Shown one piece after another: positions 33,076-44,060 of a stretch of 64,000 nt of DNA. The stretch spans positions 873,001 through 937,000 of the forward strand of contig JAADJZ010000005.1 in assembly GCA_011032825.1 (NCBI GenBank), in the 5' to 3' direction. Source of the DNA: Massariosphaeria phaeospora (Eukaryota; Ascomycota; Dothideomycetes; Pleosporales). Positions within the stretch are counted from its first letter, which is position 1; each line of letters opens with the position of its first letter. The position numbers were made by a program, and so were the translations under genes. Under the pieces are notes generated by a model that worked only from the letters and a program-made list of their open reading frames with translations, did not search any database and was not told the DNA's origin.

Positions 33076-34740
33076 ATGTCCACCAAGAGAAGGGCATCTG
33101 TCGATGTCTTCAACCCCGCAAAACGTCTCCCACTGAGCCAGAGCTCCGGCAATCTAGTCCGCCTTCCGCCACCGACAAAAGCTGAGCAAGCAGATTGGGT
33201 CTCCACAGGGTCGCCGAGAGCGCATCCACCACACTCTCGAACTTTTGCTACTCGCCAGCCTGGGTCGGACTTTCTAAGTCGCGTTCCCGAAGAGCTGATC
33301 CTTCACATCTTCGGCGAGAGTGAGCTCACCTTTGACGATCTCTGCAATGTCAGCCGGGTTAACAAACGCTACAACCGTATTGCCAACGAGATTCTATACA
33401 GTACAATGGACATACACTTGAATGAAAAGAATCAGTTCGTCGGACAAATCATGGAGAATCCAAGGCTTGGATTGCATGTCAAGAACGTAGCCGTGCAATA
33501 TGACCTGTGTAACCCCTCAGATCCGACGGTTCAACCAGGCAACCCTGACTCCGAGGGTAACTGGATGGGGCAAGCGACGGAAGGACTCTGGCGAGCCTTT
33601 GAAAACGTCAAGCTCCCAGCAGTTCATCACGCGAGATGGGCCACAAGGTTGATACAAATGGATCGTTTCTGGGCCAACTCCCTCGACATGGCCCTGCTAC
33701 ACACTCCCAACATCCGGAAACTATCAATCAATGACAAAACCCGTAAAGAAGAAGGGGCCTATGTCGAGCCAGACATCGGTTGGATCGAGCTCCTCGCGAT
33801 GGCTGCTCAGGGCACATCTAGTGGACCGTTTCCAGCGTTCCAGCATCTCCGCTCTCTGAAGATCACAATGGCATGCGGAAATATGAGGCTTTCGACGCTC
33901 TCGCCAGCTCTACGCCTCCCGTCTCTACGAACTCTACAGCTTAAACATGGTGTGGAGCCGCTTGAGGTGGTGGATTGGCAATGCGGGCACGCGGAATCGA
34001 ATATCGAGGAGATGTTCTTAACAGGATGCTTCTTTGGTAGCCTTGTCGTGGATCAGCTCTTATCGTCTTGCAAAGGGCTGAAGCGACTTGTCTTTGAGTA
34101 TAGCGAGGCTGAATACGAACCATTCTCTGACCCGGAGGACACCAACAAAGCTATTTGGGCCAAGCACTCCTGGACAGTCCTCGACAATGCACTTCAGAAG
34201 CACAAGAAATCTCTCGAGGAGTTGAAGATCATCTATGAGCCAAAATCCTGGAATCTCGAGCACGCGCTTCCCGATGGTCCTAACTGTGGCTTCCTAGGCT
34301 CTTTTCATGAGTTTTCGCAGCTCAAGCAGATTGAATTGCCTATCGGGGCATTCGGCGATTCAGGCGATGGCTTCTACGACCTGGTGGACCGCCTCCCTTC
34401 TAGTGTGCGCAGGCTACACCTTGGACCCGGAGCAATTTCCCTACCATGGATTAGGTCGACGTTTGTTTCTCTCAAAAACGGTGTGTCTTCAGGACTGCTG
34501 CCGTCGCTCAGCTGGTATGGCATAGATACGAGGGTCTACATGGATCAGGACAAGATTGTCGAATTACTGAATGTTGTGAAAGAACTAGAACACGAGGGGC
34601 TCTATGTAAGAGTCGACAGCACGCTATGGGATCACTCACGGGACATGGAGGAGCCGACTACTGAACTGTTGAGGTTCTTTGACCACCTCGACGAAGAAGA
34701 CCGTGAGGCTGTGTGGATCTACGAGGCTCATGAAACATAA
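33076..34740 (+). CDS. F-box protein with leucine-rich-type C-terminal region
   Basis: Intronless, 554 residues from the ATG at 33076 (GCGCAATGTCC). An upstream in-frame start at 32995 would add 27 poorly conserved residues and is less likely. A disordered N-terminus of 65 residues precedes the F-box at about 66-110: SDFLSRVPEELILHIFGESE, then FDDLCNVSRVNKRYNRIANE and ILYSTMDIHL. The remainder has LRSLKITM, LRTLQLKHG, IEEMFLTGCFFG, LKRLVFEY and LEELKIIYE segments spaced like irregular leucine-rich repeats, as in fungal F-box substrate receptors. The expected role is to dock a substrate on an SCF ubiquitin ligase via Skp1. The target is unknown. Confidence 0.85.
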   Translation: MSTKRRASVDVFNPAKRLPLSQSSGNLVRLPPPTKAEQADWVSTGSPRAHPPHSRTFATRQPGSDFLSRVPEELILHIFGESELTFDDLCNVSRVNKRYNRIANEILYSTMDIHLNEKNQFVGQIMENPRLGLHVKNVAVQYDLCNPSDPTVQPGNPDSEGNWMGQATEGLWRAFENVKLPAVHHARWATRLIQMDRFWANSLDMALLHTPNIRKLSINDKTRKEEGAYVEPDIGWIELLAMAAQGTSSGPFPAFQHLRSLKITMACGNMRLSTLSPALRLPSLRTLQLKHGVEPLEVVDWQCGHAESNIEEMFLTGCFFGSLVVDQLLSSCKGLKRLVFEYSEAEYEPFSDPEDTNKAIWAKHSWTVLDNALQKHKKSLEELKIIYEPKSWNLEHALPDGPNCGFLGSFHEFSQLKQIELPIGAFGDSGDGFYDLVDRLPSSVRRLHLGPGAISLPWIRSTFVSLKNGVSSGLLPSLSWYGIDTRVYMDQDKIVELLNVVKELEHEGLYVRVDSTLWDHSRDMEEPTTELLRFFDHLDEEDREAVWIYEAHET

Positions 34741-35228
34741 GTGTGAGTGGCCGCAGTATGGATCGCAAGGGACTATTGTCGTAAAAGGCGGCGCATAATG
34801 GGTAGGTAATGGTGCAGTACGACAACTTGTACCTTGCTGGAAAGACTGCGGTATCTGGAGTGTTGAGTTTCCTCTATGGTGTGGGTTGAAAAAATTTGTC
34901 AAGTGCGATTTGCACGGTGGATGCTGCTGTCTTTACGACGGCACATGTCCAATGTTCTCAAGGCCTTTAAGGCATGCATTTGAATAAATCAGCGATAAAA
35001 AAAATTCCCGATTCAATCGTGATGGCCCTCTTCTATGGCATTGATTTGGTGTACTGGATCTTACCAACTAACTACACCTGAGCACCCCATGCATAGCAAC
35101 AGGAACTTCCACGTATTGTTCAAGGCAATGACTAACAATGACGACCTTGGAACATTCACGGATGGCGCTGAACCAAACGTACAAAGACGGAAGTCGCATC
35201 CAGGACACGCACTAGTCTTGATCCAGTA
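34741..35228. other. Intergenic left flank of the transposon
   Basis: 3' flank of the F-box gene up to the TA target site at 35227-35228. No gene recognised. Confidence 0.5.
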
Positions 35229-35272
35229 CCATGCAGGTCGGGCTTGTGCCCCACTCGGGCTCGTGCCCCACC
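35229..35272 (+). repeat. Left terminal inverted repeat
   Basis: 44 bp, 40/44 identical to the reverse complement of 37308-37351; preceded by the TA target duplication. Confidence 0.92.
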
Positions 35273-35328
35273 CTCACCAAAACAACACACCCATCCTATC
35301 TTCTTCAGCACATGATAACTCAACAACT

Positions 35329-37197
35329 ATGGCACCGATTGATAAGGCGATTGCAGATTTGAAATCGCACGAACAAGACGAAGATTTCAGTATCCGGGGT
35401 ATCGCGAAAAAACATGGTGTCGAGTACTCAACGCTGCGGCGGAGGTGGACGGGCCAGACAGGCCCTCAGGCAGCCAGGTACGCCTCGCAACAAATACTCA
35501 GCTCACAACAAGAGAAAAGACTCGTACAGTATATTGGAGAGCTAACGGCTCGTAAGCTACCTCCTACGAGAGCGATGATACGAAATTTTGCGTCGAATAT
35601 ATCAAAACAACACGTTGGCAATGGCTAGGTTACGCGCTTTATCAACTGCAACCGCGACTATTTTATCTCTAAATAAAGCGCTAGCATAGACGTTGTACGC
35701 TACTAGGCTAACTTACGACGCAAGTACGAGTTGTACTTTAACTTTTTACATTACAAAATTGTTTAGTTTAAAGTAAAGCCTTGTAATACCTACAATATAG
35801 ATGAAAAAAGCTTTATAATTGGCGTTACAGGACGCTCAAAACAAGTGTTTAGTTAGCTTTAATAAGAGCAAAAGAAAGTCTAAGCGGCGCTTCAAGATAG
35901 CTCTCAAAAGTAGGTAACAGTCGTAGCAACTATTAGAGCAGATAAAAGTGTTTTGTTGCCGGCTCTTATATACTCGTTAGCTAACTGCACACTTCAAGCT
36001 TCATGAGTAGCTCAAATTAAAGCAGAAAAGCACGGCGTGTTTGTAAGCTCCTTACCAATAGGATAGACGAATAATAACATCAGATTAGCCTAGTTAGAGC
36101 AGGTTTTTAACTGTAAAACGAAGCAGAAAGCACGTTTCAGCCGAGATTAGCGTTTTCTTATACTCAACAGCTACGGCAGCTACTTTTTAATAGACTTTAT
36201 CGAATACTGCGAGGCTTACAGAATACTGCTAGCTATGTTTCTTCTTTACTCGACCTATACGCTGCAGCCTCTTGACGTGGTTTGCTTCAAACCTCTTAGC
36301 AGCAACTACTTTGCTAAGCTTACTAATTACTTTTTTAAAACGCAAAAGTTGCTGGCTGTCTAGAAAAGAGACTTTTTCCTGCTGTTCTAGAGTGCCTAGG
36401 AGTTTACGTTTACGACAAAACTAGTCCTTGAAGCGTTTAAAGCTACTAGTATTGCCTCTATAAAAGCTAACGTTGTACTCAAGCGTTTCTGCAAACAGAA
36501 CAATGATAAGAGTAAAGCACAGCCTTTAGCCCTCTTTCTTAAAGACTAGAAGTAGATAGATCGTTTTATACGTGCTGCAGTAAAGGATACTTTAGCAGAA
36601 ACCTCGCAAAAGCTCTCCTAAACGCTACACTAACTTTAGGTTCAAAACGAGGTACTACACTATAAGAACAGCGGCCTAAGAGATACTTTTACTGCCAAAA
36701 AGCAGCGCAAGAACGCTGGCAAACCTCTCGATTTGCAGCGTGAAGAGAAGTACCACGGTAGTGCTACTTTCTAGTTGCCCTCTAAGTTCGAGCGAGCACG
36801 TAAGCGTAAAGCAAAAAAGCAACACCAAAAAGAGCAGAAGAAGCTAGCAAAGTTAAACAGAAAGGAGCTTTAAGCTGCTGCCAAGCTCTTTAAGGAGCAA
36901 GAGAAAGAAAAGCGTCGTGTTGCGAGAGAGAGAGCCAAGGAGGTGCGAGATCGGATGAAGGCAGAACAGGTAGCTGCTCAAGAGGCCAGAAAAGCTACTT
37001 AAAACACTAAGCAGGCCTTTATAATTTCTTATAGAAGCAAGCGTAAAGCTTTAGAAGCACCTCTAGCAAAGTGCAAGCTAAAACGAGCCAAGGGCGGTGC
37101 TGCAGCTCGTCCGTCGTCTCTAGAAGCTGCACTAGCACCTCCACCCAAAGTCAGCTTTCGGGGCCGCGCGATCACTCTCTCGCGAAAACTTAGATAG
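35329..37197 (+). pseudogene. Transposase pseudogene (HTH-psq, CENP-B-type HTH, DDE)
   Basis: One frame of 623 codons, start MAPIDKAIADLKSHEQ. The N-terminal HTH-psq (FSIRGIAKKHGVEYSTLRRRW) and the beginning of the CENP-B HTH (LSSQQEKRLVQYIGELTARK) are intact. The first stop, TAG at 35626-35628, stands where this family has a conserved Trp (VGxxW). Beyond it the same frame still reads YNIDEKSFIIGVTGRSKQ at 35791, the first catalytic Asp region, and STYTLQPLDVVCFKPL near 36250, the conserved HSTHLLQPLDV-type block. Many in-frame stops follow but no frameshift is needed, and the terminal TAG is at 37195-37197. The copy cannot encode active transposase. Confidence 0.88.
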
Positions 37198-37307
37198 TAA
37201 AACTTATTCGTACGCTTCTACAGAGTAATAAAAACAATAAATCTTGCGATAATAGCTTGTACTGCTGTTGCAATAACTGCATCTTTGTAGTAGTAAGCAT
37301 GTTGTTT

Positions 37308-37351
37308 GGTAGAGCACGAGCTTGAGTGGGGCACAAGCCCGACCTGCATGG
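37308..37351 (-). repeat. Right terminal inverted repeat
   Basis: 44 bp, partner of 35229-35272, followed by TA at 37352-37353. Relative to the left arm the four differences are all transitions. Confidence 0.92.
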
Positions 37352-38246
37352 TACATAAAGCGGGCGACCATGGATGCAGGTGCCCAGGTGGAAACCATTC
37401 TCTATCCTCACCACCACCATCCCATCTGCTTTTGATCTACTCACGCCGAACCAAACCCCTTTTTATCAGATACCTTTTGGCCACAGCTGTGTATCTGCGG
37501 TGGAAGGTAAGCCACTGCCATCGCGTGCTCCTTCTGCTGCGCGTCTAACCATCTGGAAAACAGCGTCGCGCACTTCCACGACGCGTTACACAACTCAAAA
37601 TGTTTCGCCGTCTTGATACGTTTTGCTCTCTGCTTGTTCTGTGAGAGTTATGAAACGGGTGGAGCTTCCCTCAAATCAAAATATTGATACCCCTACGGGA
37701 GAAGCGCTTGACCAAGAATTGTGTGGAGCTTCCCTTGTCCTAAAAGATTACACGAACGACTGTACGCCAGAGCCCAGCATCGCGGGTTACGCCCCCACAC
37801 CTACAGAAGGACAAGGACCTCGTGTTCGACCGTGCGTGCCGCCTGGGTCGACGCGCTGGATCTCGTATTTACGTTTCAGCCACGTGCATCCTTCTCCGCA
37901 GAGGACTAGCAGGTTGGATCCCGCTTGAAGCTACATACGAAGTACCTACATGCACTGCTGCATTGTAGCGCTGCGACTATGCAGTGTGACACCCTCCCGC
38001 GTGGGTTCTGACTCGGAAGCGCTGGAGATATTCACTTTCCTAGTCCGTCCCGCCGGAGCTGAACGAACTTCTTTCGTGTGGCACAGCATGGCGATCCCAG
38101 AATATTAAGGGGGAAGACCAGCTGCTAGACTGCTAGACTGACCAAGGAATTTTTTTTCTGTCTTCCTCTGATCACCTCGTATACTATAACACCGTCCACC
38201 GTTCTTCAACCCGACTGCTTTGTCCCGCTTCCAACCTGAGCACACT
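37352..38246. other. Intergenic, upstream of the dynamin-like gene
   Basis: Right flank of the transposon and promoter side of the dynamin gene. An AT-rich TATACTATAA lies about 65 nt before the dynamin ATG. Short frames here lack recognisable motifs. Confidence 0.45.
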
Positions 38247-41200
38247 ATGACAGAACCAACCGGCGCTTTAGAAGGGACAACTCTCCATCATCTCCTCTCT
38301 GATAACGAAAACAAATTACTCGATGTCATCGATGATCTGAGATCCCAAGGTGTTGGTAAATTATTAGGTGAAGCTGGACTCCCCCAATTGATTGTATGCG
38401 GCGATCAATCGTCGGGTAAAAGCTCAGTTCTAGAGGCACTTACACGAGTACGGTTTCCGACAAAGAGCAGTGTGTGCACCACATTTCCGACAGAGCTTCG
38501 TCTCCGCAGGGAACCGAGATCGCAAATCAGTTGTCGCATCAAAGCCGCCGCCTCTCGCACTGTTGAAGAAAAAGAGCGATTGGCTAGGTTCCAAGCCTCT
38601 TTTGAATCAGCAGAGAAGTTTCCGGAACTGATCACCGCCGCCCGTGAGTGTCTGAGCACTGGAGCGAAGAACAACGCGAATGCTTTCTTCGAAGACGTCT
38701 TGGAGGTGGAGATTGTCGGCCCCCAACTTGCACCACTTACGATTGTCGACCTCCCCGGACTTATCCACTACAGAAGCTCGTCTTCTGGTGATGGCGATGT
38801 ATTGCTCGTGGAAAATATGGTTCGGCGCTACATGGCACAGAGCAACAGTATCATTCTAGCAATTGTTTCTGCCCATAACGACATCAACAATCAGATTGTA
38901 CTGCGTCACATCAAAGGTCTGGTATCTGACGGTGATAGGACTCTCGGGATCATCACAAAACCTGACGAACTGCCATCTGGATCTGAGAAGGAGCAAGAGT
39001 ACATAGACCATGCACGAACAAACCCAGACAAGTTCAGATACGGTTGGCACGTCGTTCGCAATCGAAGTTATGCCGAGCAAACTTGCTCTTTTGAGGACAG
39101 AGATACAAAAGAGAGGGAGTTTTTTGAAGAAAGTAATTGGAGTTCGTTACCACGACGAGAAGTTGGTCTTGGAGTCAACAGTTTGCGAGAGAAGCTAAGC
39201 AAGATGCTCTTGGATCATATTACCTCGAGCCTACCCTCAATTATACAAAAACTTGATCTTGACCTCACACAAAGCCGATACGCATTGAATAAGCTCGGAG
39301 AAGCTCGGACGACAACCAAGGATCAACAAGAGTACCTTTTCGACATTAGTGATAGCTTCGTTGAACTCACTAAGGACGCTCTCGATGGTAGATATCATCG
39401 CAGGTCTTTCTTCGGCAACCCTTTCTCGCCTGAAGGTCTAGAGAAGCGGCTGAGAGCGAACATCAGAAACTTGAATGACAAGTTTGCAACTACAATGCTC
39501 GAGGAAGGACACAAGTGGCTCGTAGTCGAGGATTCGGAAATCTCGGTAGCCAGTTCAGATGACCCCAAAATCAACAATGTCATTGCGAAGTCTGCTTTTC
39601 TCAAGGATCATGTGGACGCATTGGCATATCAAGAGAGGGCAAAGGAGCTTCCAGGTATTGCCAATCCTACTCTTGTAGGTTCACTCTTCCGGCAGCAGTG
39701 TGAGCCATGGGAAAATATCGCGTCTACGCACCTGCAAACAGTCTGGGGCGCCGTTAAAGATTTTCTGGAATTGTTACTTAGTCACTTGACAGACGAAAGG
39801 ACGTGCAACCAACTACTTATCCACGTTATCAACCCCGCTATGGATACCCGGCGCGAGGGCCTCAATGCCAAATTGGAAGAATTATTGACGCCACATCGAG
39901 ACAACGATCCTATCAACATCGATCCTCAATTTGTGCGAAAGTTGTGGTCATCGAAGGAAAAACGAGCGGCTAGATCAGCCGTTGAGGTTATGCGTAAAGA
40001 AGTGACCAACCTCGATGCTAACAAGTCAGTACCGTCTGTCGATGAGATATTGCACAAGATGTCCTTGACTGATCCGCTTGTTGGCGATAAGTATGGATCT
40101 CACGAAGCACTCGAATGCATGCAAGCTTATTATGAGGTATGGTCTCCTATCTGTCCATAAGCATTTGAATAACCTTTCCAAGACGACAATCTTGCTCTTC
40201 ATCAATAATATCGCTTCTCTCGCCGTGGAACAATGCTTGCTCGCTGGCCTGCCGAAAGTCTTAGCATCCAGCACGATCAGAGACATGACCGACGAGAAGC
40301 TAGAACTCATCACATCTGAATCCCAGGATACTCTTACTGAGAGGAAAGCACTCACGGAGCGGGTGGATGTTCTGCAGAAAGGTCTCAAAACGATCAAACA
40401 GATTCAACCTGGTAACACATCTTCATACTTCATCAGTTTCTTTTTGCTGACCAAATATCAGGTACAAGAGGGAGCAGACGAGCGACCGGTCCCGCGCAAG
40501 AAATCTCAGGTACTCCGGTGACTTTCTCATCGGCCCCAGTCGCAGGACGAAGCGCACAAGGCTCCGCTTCTACATTGGGCGATAACTCCAATGTTTCCCA
40601 AACCGGATCGAGTAAAACCATCGCCTCGTTATTCTCAAATCTAAGTACTTCAAGTGATATCACCAAACCTCTATTCCCAAACCTCAGTACTTCAAGCAAC
40701 CAATCTACTTCTCTTTTCTCAAACCTCCGTAACCCAGCCCCATCCTCGTCAACCTCCTCATTCGGTGCTCCAAAATTTCCCTCTCATTTCCTAGGCAGCA
40801 GTAATTCCGCCAAATCACCGTCAAACTCGCCATTCGGTGCTCCGAAGTCTCCCTCTCCGTCTATGTTTACAGCCGCCAGTGGAAGCCCAATTGCGCATTC
40901 TGGAGCGTCTTCTACCACACCAATCGTACCCAGGTCAGATACTACGTCTATGTTTTATCAATACTTGACAGCCGCCAGTGGAAGCCCAATCGCGCATTCC
41001 GAAGCGCCTTCTTCGACCACACCCATCGTACCCAGGTCAGATACTACGTCTATGTTTAATCAATACTTGACAGCCGCCAGAGGAAGCCCAATCGCGCATT
41101 CCGGAGCGTCTTCTTCGACCACACCCATCGTGCCCAGATCAGATACGAAGTCCAGCACTGGCGGTTCGACTGGTGACGGTCTTTTTGGGGTGAAGAGTGG

Positions 41201-41672
41201 AATCAGTCAGGCTATCAGTGGAGAGGGTTCTCAACCAACGGACACTTTTGGCACACCTAATAGTTCCACACCGGGACCGAAGTCGCAAGCCAACAAAGGT
41301 ATGAGATGAGCGCTTATAAATGTCTGCATACGGGCTTTCGAATGCTGGTGTGTCTTCACTCCGGTATGAGATTAAGCTTCTCGCCAGCGACACGATTGCT
41401 AACGTCCAGCAAAGAACCAAATCCGACACCAATTTTACCAACGAATGGCACCGCCATATATCCGTTTGAAGCCTACGAAAAATCGGGTGATTATGGGGGA
41501 GGCAAGGAGCAATGTCAGACTATCACTTTCCAGGCGCCCTACCAGCTGCATTCTCTAGAAGAGCTGAGGTTAGCAGATTACCATCAGAAGCAACGTTACG
41601 GGTAAGCAAATCAAACAACGCTCTTCTTAGTACATATCATCTAATAGCTGTAGGTCTCCTTCGGTACATTGA
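38247..41672 (+). CDS. Dynamin-family GTPase with FG-rich, GLEBS-like C-terminal tail
   Basis: Five exons: 38247-40136, 40183-40411, 40462-41298, 41415-41601 and 41654-41672, 1053 residues. The ATG at 38247 (MTEPTGALEG) is preferred; the frame extends upstream only through non-ATG codons. GTPase motifs are complete: GDQSSGKSS (52-60), TTFPTE (78-83), DLPGL (168-172) and TKPD (237-240). The stalk follows, then a GED-like segment in exon 2 (SLAVEQCLLAGLPK, TLTERKALTERV). Exon 3 is disordered, Ser/Thr/Pro-rich, with four FG dipeptides and a threefold repeat. Exon 4 encodes QCQTI (1018-1022) and SLEELRLADY (1032-1041), resembling the Gle2/Rae1-binding GLEBS motif of Nup98. Introns are 46-116 nt with matching phases, so the tail is spliced to the GTPase. 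Dynamins of this fungal Mx-like type remodel membranes; the tail suggests a nuclear-pore link, which is inference. Confidence 0.85.
40867..41150 (+). repeat. Threefold intragenic repeat in the dynamin tail
   Basis: Three copies spaced 99 and 102 bp apart (starting about 40869, 40968 and 41070), each encoding TAA(S/R)GSPIAHS(G/E)A then TTPIVPRSDT. Recent in-frame duplication is likely, since the copies are nearly identical at the DNA level. Confidence 0.9.
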
Positions 41673-44060
41673 GTTATCTCTCACTTTCAACATTTCCGTG
41701 TCCTGCCTTGATCGGGAATAATGATAGTACCAATCCAAGCTGCTGTTCTTCTCGGACTAAGATGGCATCTGAAGCTAACTTTCGATCTTATTCAGCTGTT
41801 TAGACCTACCGGCAGTGGTGTTTAGCACGGTGTTACCAGTAGCGAGATAGGAGTATGATTATGCAAAGAGCAAAGGACATTTACACGGATATTCCTAACA
41901 GCTACTTCGACGTGATTCTAACCATCAACTGTATGCTCTCTCATGCGTGCGACATCATTTCTCGCGTGTCAAGCTGGGTACTGGCGGCAGGGATTGCGGC
42001 GTGTTTGCTTTTTAGCCATCGATAGTACTCACCGCCTTATTTAACTAGGGGCCAAGCATGCCCTCCAGACGCGGGTCTATTCATTCGAATGCACAATCTG
42101 GACAATATGGCGCAAGCCCTTCATGCGAATGGCTAGTGGGTGCGCCCTCGAAACAATCCCTCAGTCTTTCACACAACGCACTCGTACAGGGAGCTGCATC
42201 CGCAAGGCTGTTCCAGCCCAATGTGTTATGCATCTATCCGCTTCACGCAGCGAGAAGTCCGTACCTAGAGCTCTAGGATTCCGCTCTTCGCCGCCCACTT
42301 TTTGTCATCGACGTCCTACAAATTATCTCAGCATGACGCCTGGGTGATTTTAGCTTGTCTCGTCGACCGTTTGCACCTCTTGAAGCCCAAGGTTATACTC
42401 AGCAATACGGCATGGAATCGTGTCAATGTCCGAGGTCTACATAAGGCTCCACTCCGCTCTTCTCCGAAGCCCGACAGCACATTGATGCATGCAGTTTCCG
42501 ATAACGGCTTGGAAAGAGGCAGCAAGGCTTACCTCTGGAAAGCCGGTGAACAGCAGCGTGGGATGTATGCGGGAATATGAAGATGGTCGAACGTCTAGCC
42601 GTTTCCGAGACTACAGCGGTGTTTTAATCACGCTTTGATGACATCCTATGCTTCCATGCTTCGTACCCACTCTCAGCACACGCTTTTTGTCTAGGAGACA
42701 CCTTGTAGAGCCGTCAGCCCTATGAATCCCACGCTGAGCCGTTAATACTACCGCAGAACCAGCCACTAGCCTAGGAGAGGCGGTCAGGCTGGCTGATAGA
42801 AGTGATGACTGAGAATACGTACCCTGGTAAAAGGTACGTATATTCTTTCGGCAGGAAAAGAAGCAAGTGACAGCTCTGCATCTGCAATCCTATGCGCTCC
42901 GATTGGGCGCGCTGTGGCTTCGGATGGACTCTGGACTCAGGCTTAGGGCAACCAAAAAGACACCTGCGCGGCTGAGCGCATCAGATATCGATAATATCTC
43001 GGCTGGCGATTGGACCGTGCTACCGTCTTTTGCGTAGGGCAGAATATCCCTAGGGATCCCGGAGCGACCGACTGCACGAACATTTGGAGCTGAGCCAGCG
43101 GACTCAACACCTATGGTGGGCACTCTCGTTCCGCCGGCTCTTCCGCGTGACGATATAGCCACAAGGAGAAAACAGCCGGCTGCGGCAGACAAAGTTGGCA
43201 CAGTCGTCATGGAGCCGCAGGCAAAGGGCGTCACCACAGATAGCATTGGCTCTAGCTGTGCCGTACACACGTGCGCGCCAACGCAGATTGGGGCATTCGG
43301 GCAATTGGTTCCTGCGCGCTTTTTGGAGGCAGAGCCACGATAAGCAAAGAGCTTCGCCGAACGACAGTAGCTTGGTTCATGTTGCTGCGCTAATATCTCA
43401 CACTGATTCGGGCCATTTTCATATGTACAGGATCTTATTGGTCCGGACACAGGTAACCTAGTCAACGACAACTTCACCAGCATCACGAGTTCACTATGAT
43501 GGTTTGAGGAACGTTTTGGTTGAGCTCTGATTGGATTACAGCGACTCGGGGTTGGACTTATTCTGGCGGAGGAAGCACACAATCTTGATAGTACTCCATG
43601 GACTCGAAAACATTTTGAAACAGCAAACAACCACCCACCCAATACCGGAACAAAAAAGCAGATATGTACAGCGCCAGGGTTTGAGCCGTCCGAAAATTCG
43701 ATCAAGGAAAATGCAACTAAGTAGCACAAGATAGCGGAACGGCCGGTGAAACATCTCTTGGGAAGTTGCTTGCTTTTAGACAACCGTCTTGCAACATAAA
43801 CACCCAAGGAGGCACCAGAGTGAGGTTCGATACTTAAGTAACCAGAGTTAACGCCACAGAGATTATGCGCAAGCGCTAAAACGCCGGTGAAGATGCTGTA
43901 TCGTGTTTCGAACACGCAGAAATGCGTCGAAGGCGGCGAAATAAGTCATAATATGCGTCTCAATGGTTTGAAATGCGGCACAGGAATGCGTAAAGGTCCA
44001 GTATCCTGAGTAATGACACGTCCACCGGGAGAGGTAGTTAAAAGGTCACGCAGCTAACAC
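41673..44060. other. Intergenic, no supported gene
   Basis: 2.4 kb between the dynamin and aldolase genes (convergent). A 341-codon frame on the minus strand (42890-43915) begins at a non-ATG codon and shows no domain or composition support. Short frames at 42058-42580 are equally unsupported. Confidence 0.4.

Larger units (their letters stand above)
35229..37351 (+). mobile_element. pogo/Fot1-like Tc1-mariner transposon, decayed
   Basis: 2123-bp element bounded by 44-bp inverted repeats starting CCATGCAGGTCGGGCTTGTG and flanked by TA at 35227-35228 and 37352-37353, the target duplication of Tc1-mariner elements. The interior is one transposase frame (35329-37197) that is broken by stops but keeps its phase throughout. 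The four mismatches between the two terminal repeats are all transitions (two G-to-A, two C-to-T). This fits RIP or ordinary deamination. The element sits between the F-box and dynamin genes and disrupts no recognisable gene. Confidence 0.9.

Noticed and set aside
35629..37197. Transposon interior as a functional gene or ncRNA
   Set aside because: The in-frame remnant motifs of a transposase (YNIDEKSF, LQPLDVVCF) explain it.
40867..41150. CRISPR-like regularly spaced repeats
   Set aside because: Three long in-frame coding units without unique spacers; an intragenic duplication in a eukaryotic gene.
43655..43680. tRNA-like GGGTTTGAGCC sequence
   Set aside because: Only a weak B-box resemblance, with no A-box or stems around it.
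42890..43915. 341-codon open frame on the minus strand
   Set aside because: It begins at GTG, its first ATG lies well inside, the composition is Ser/Arg/Cys-rich like translated non-coding DNA, and no motif is recognisable.
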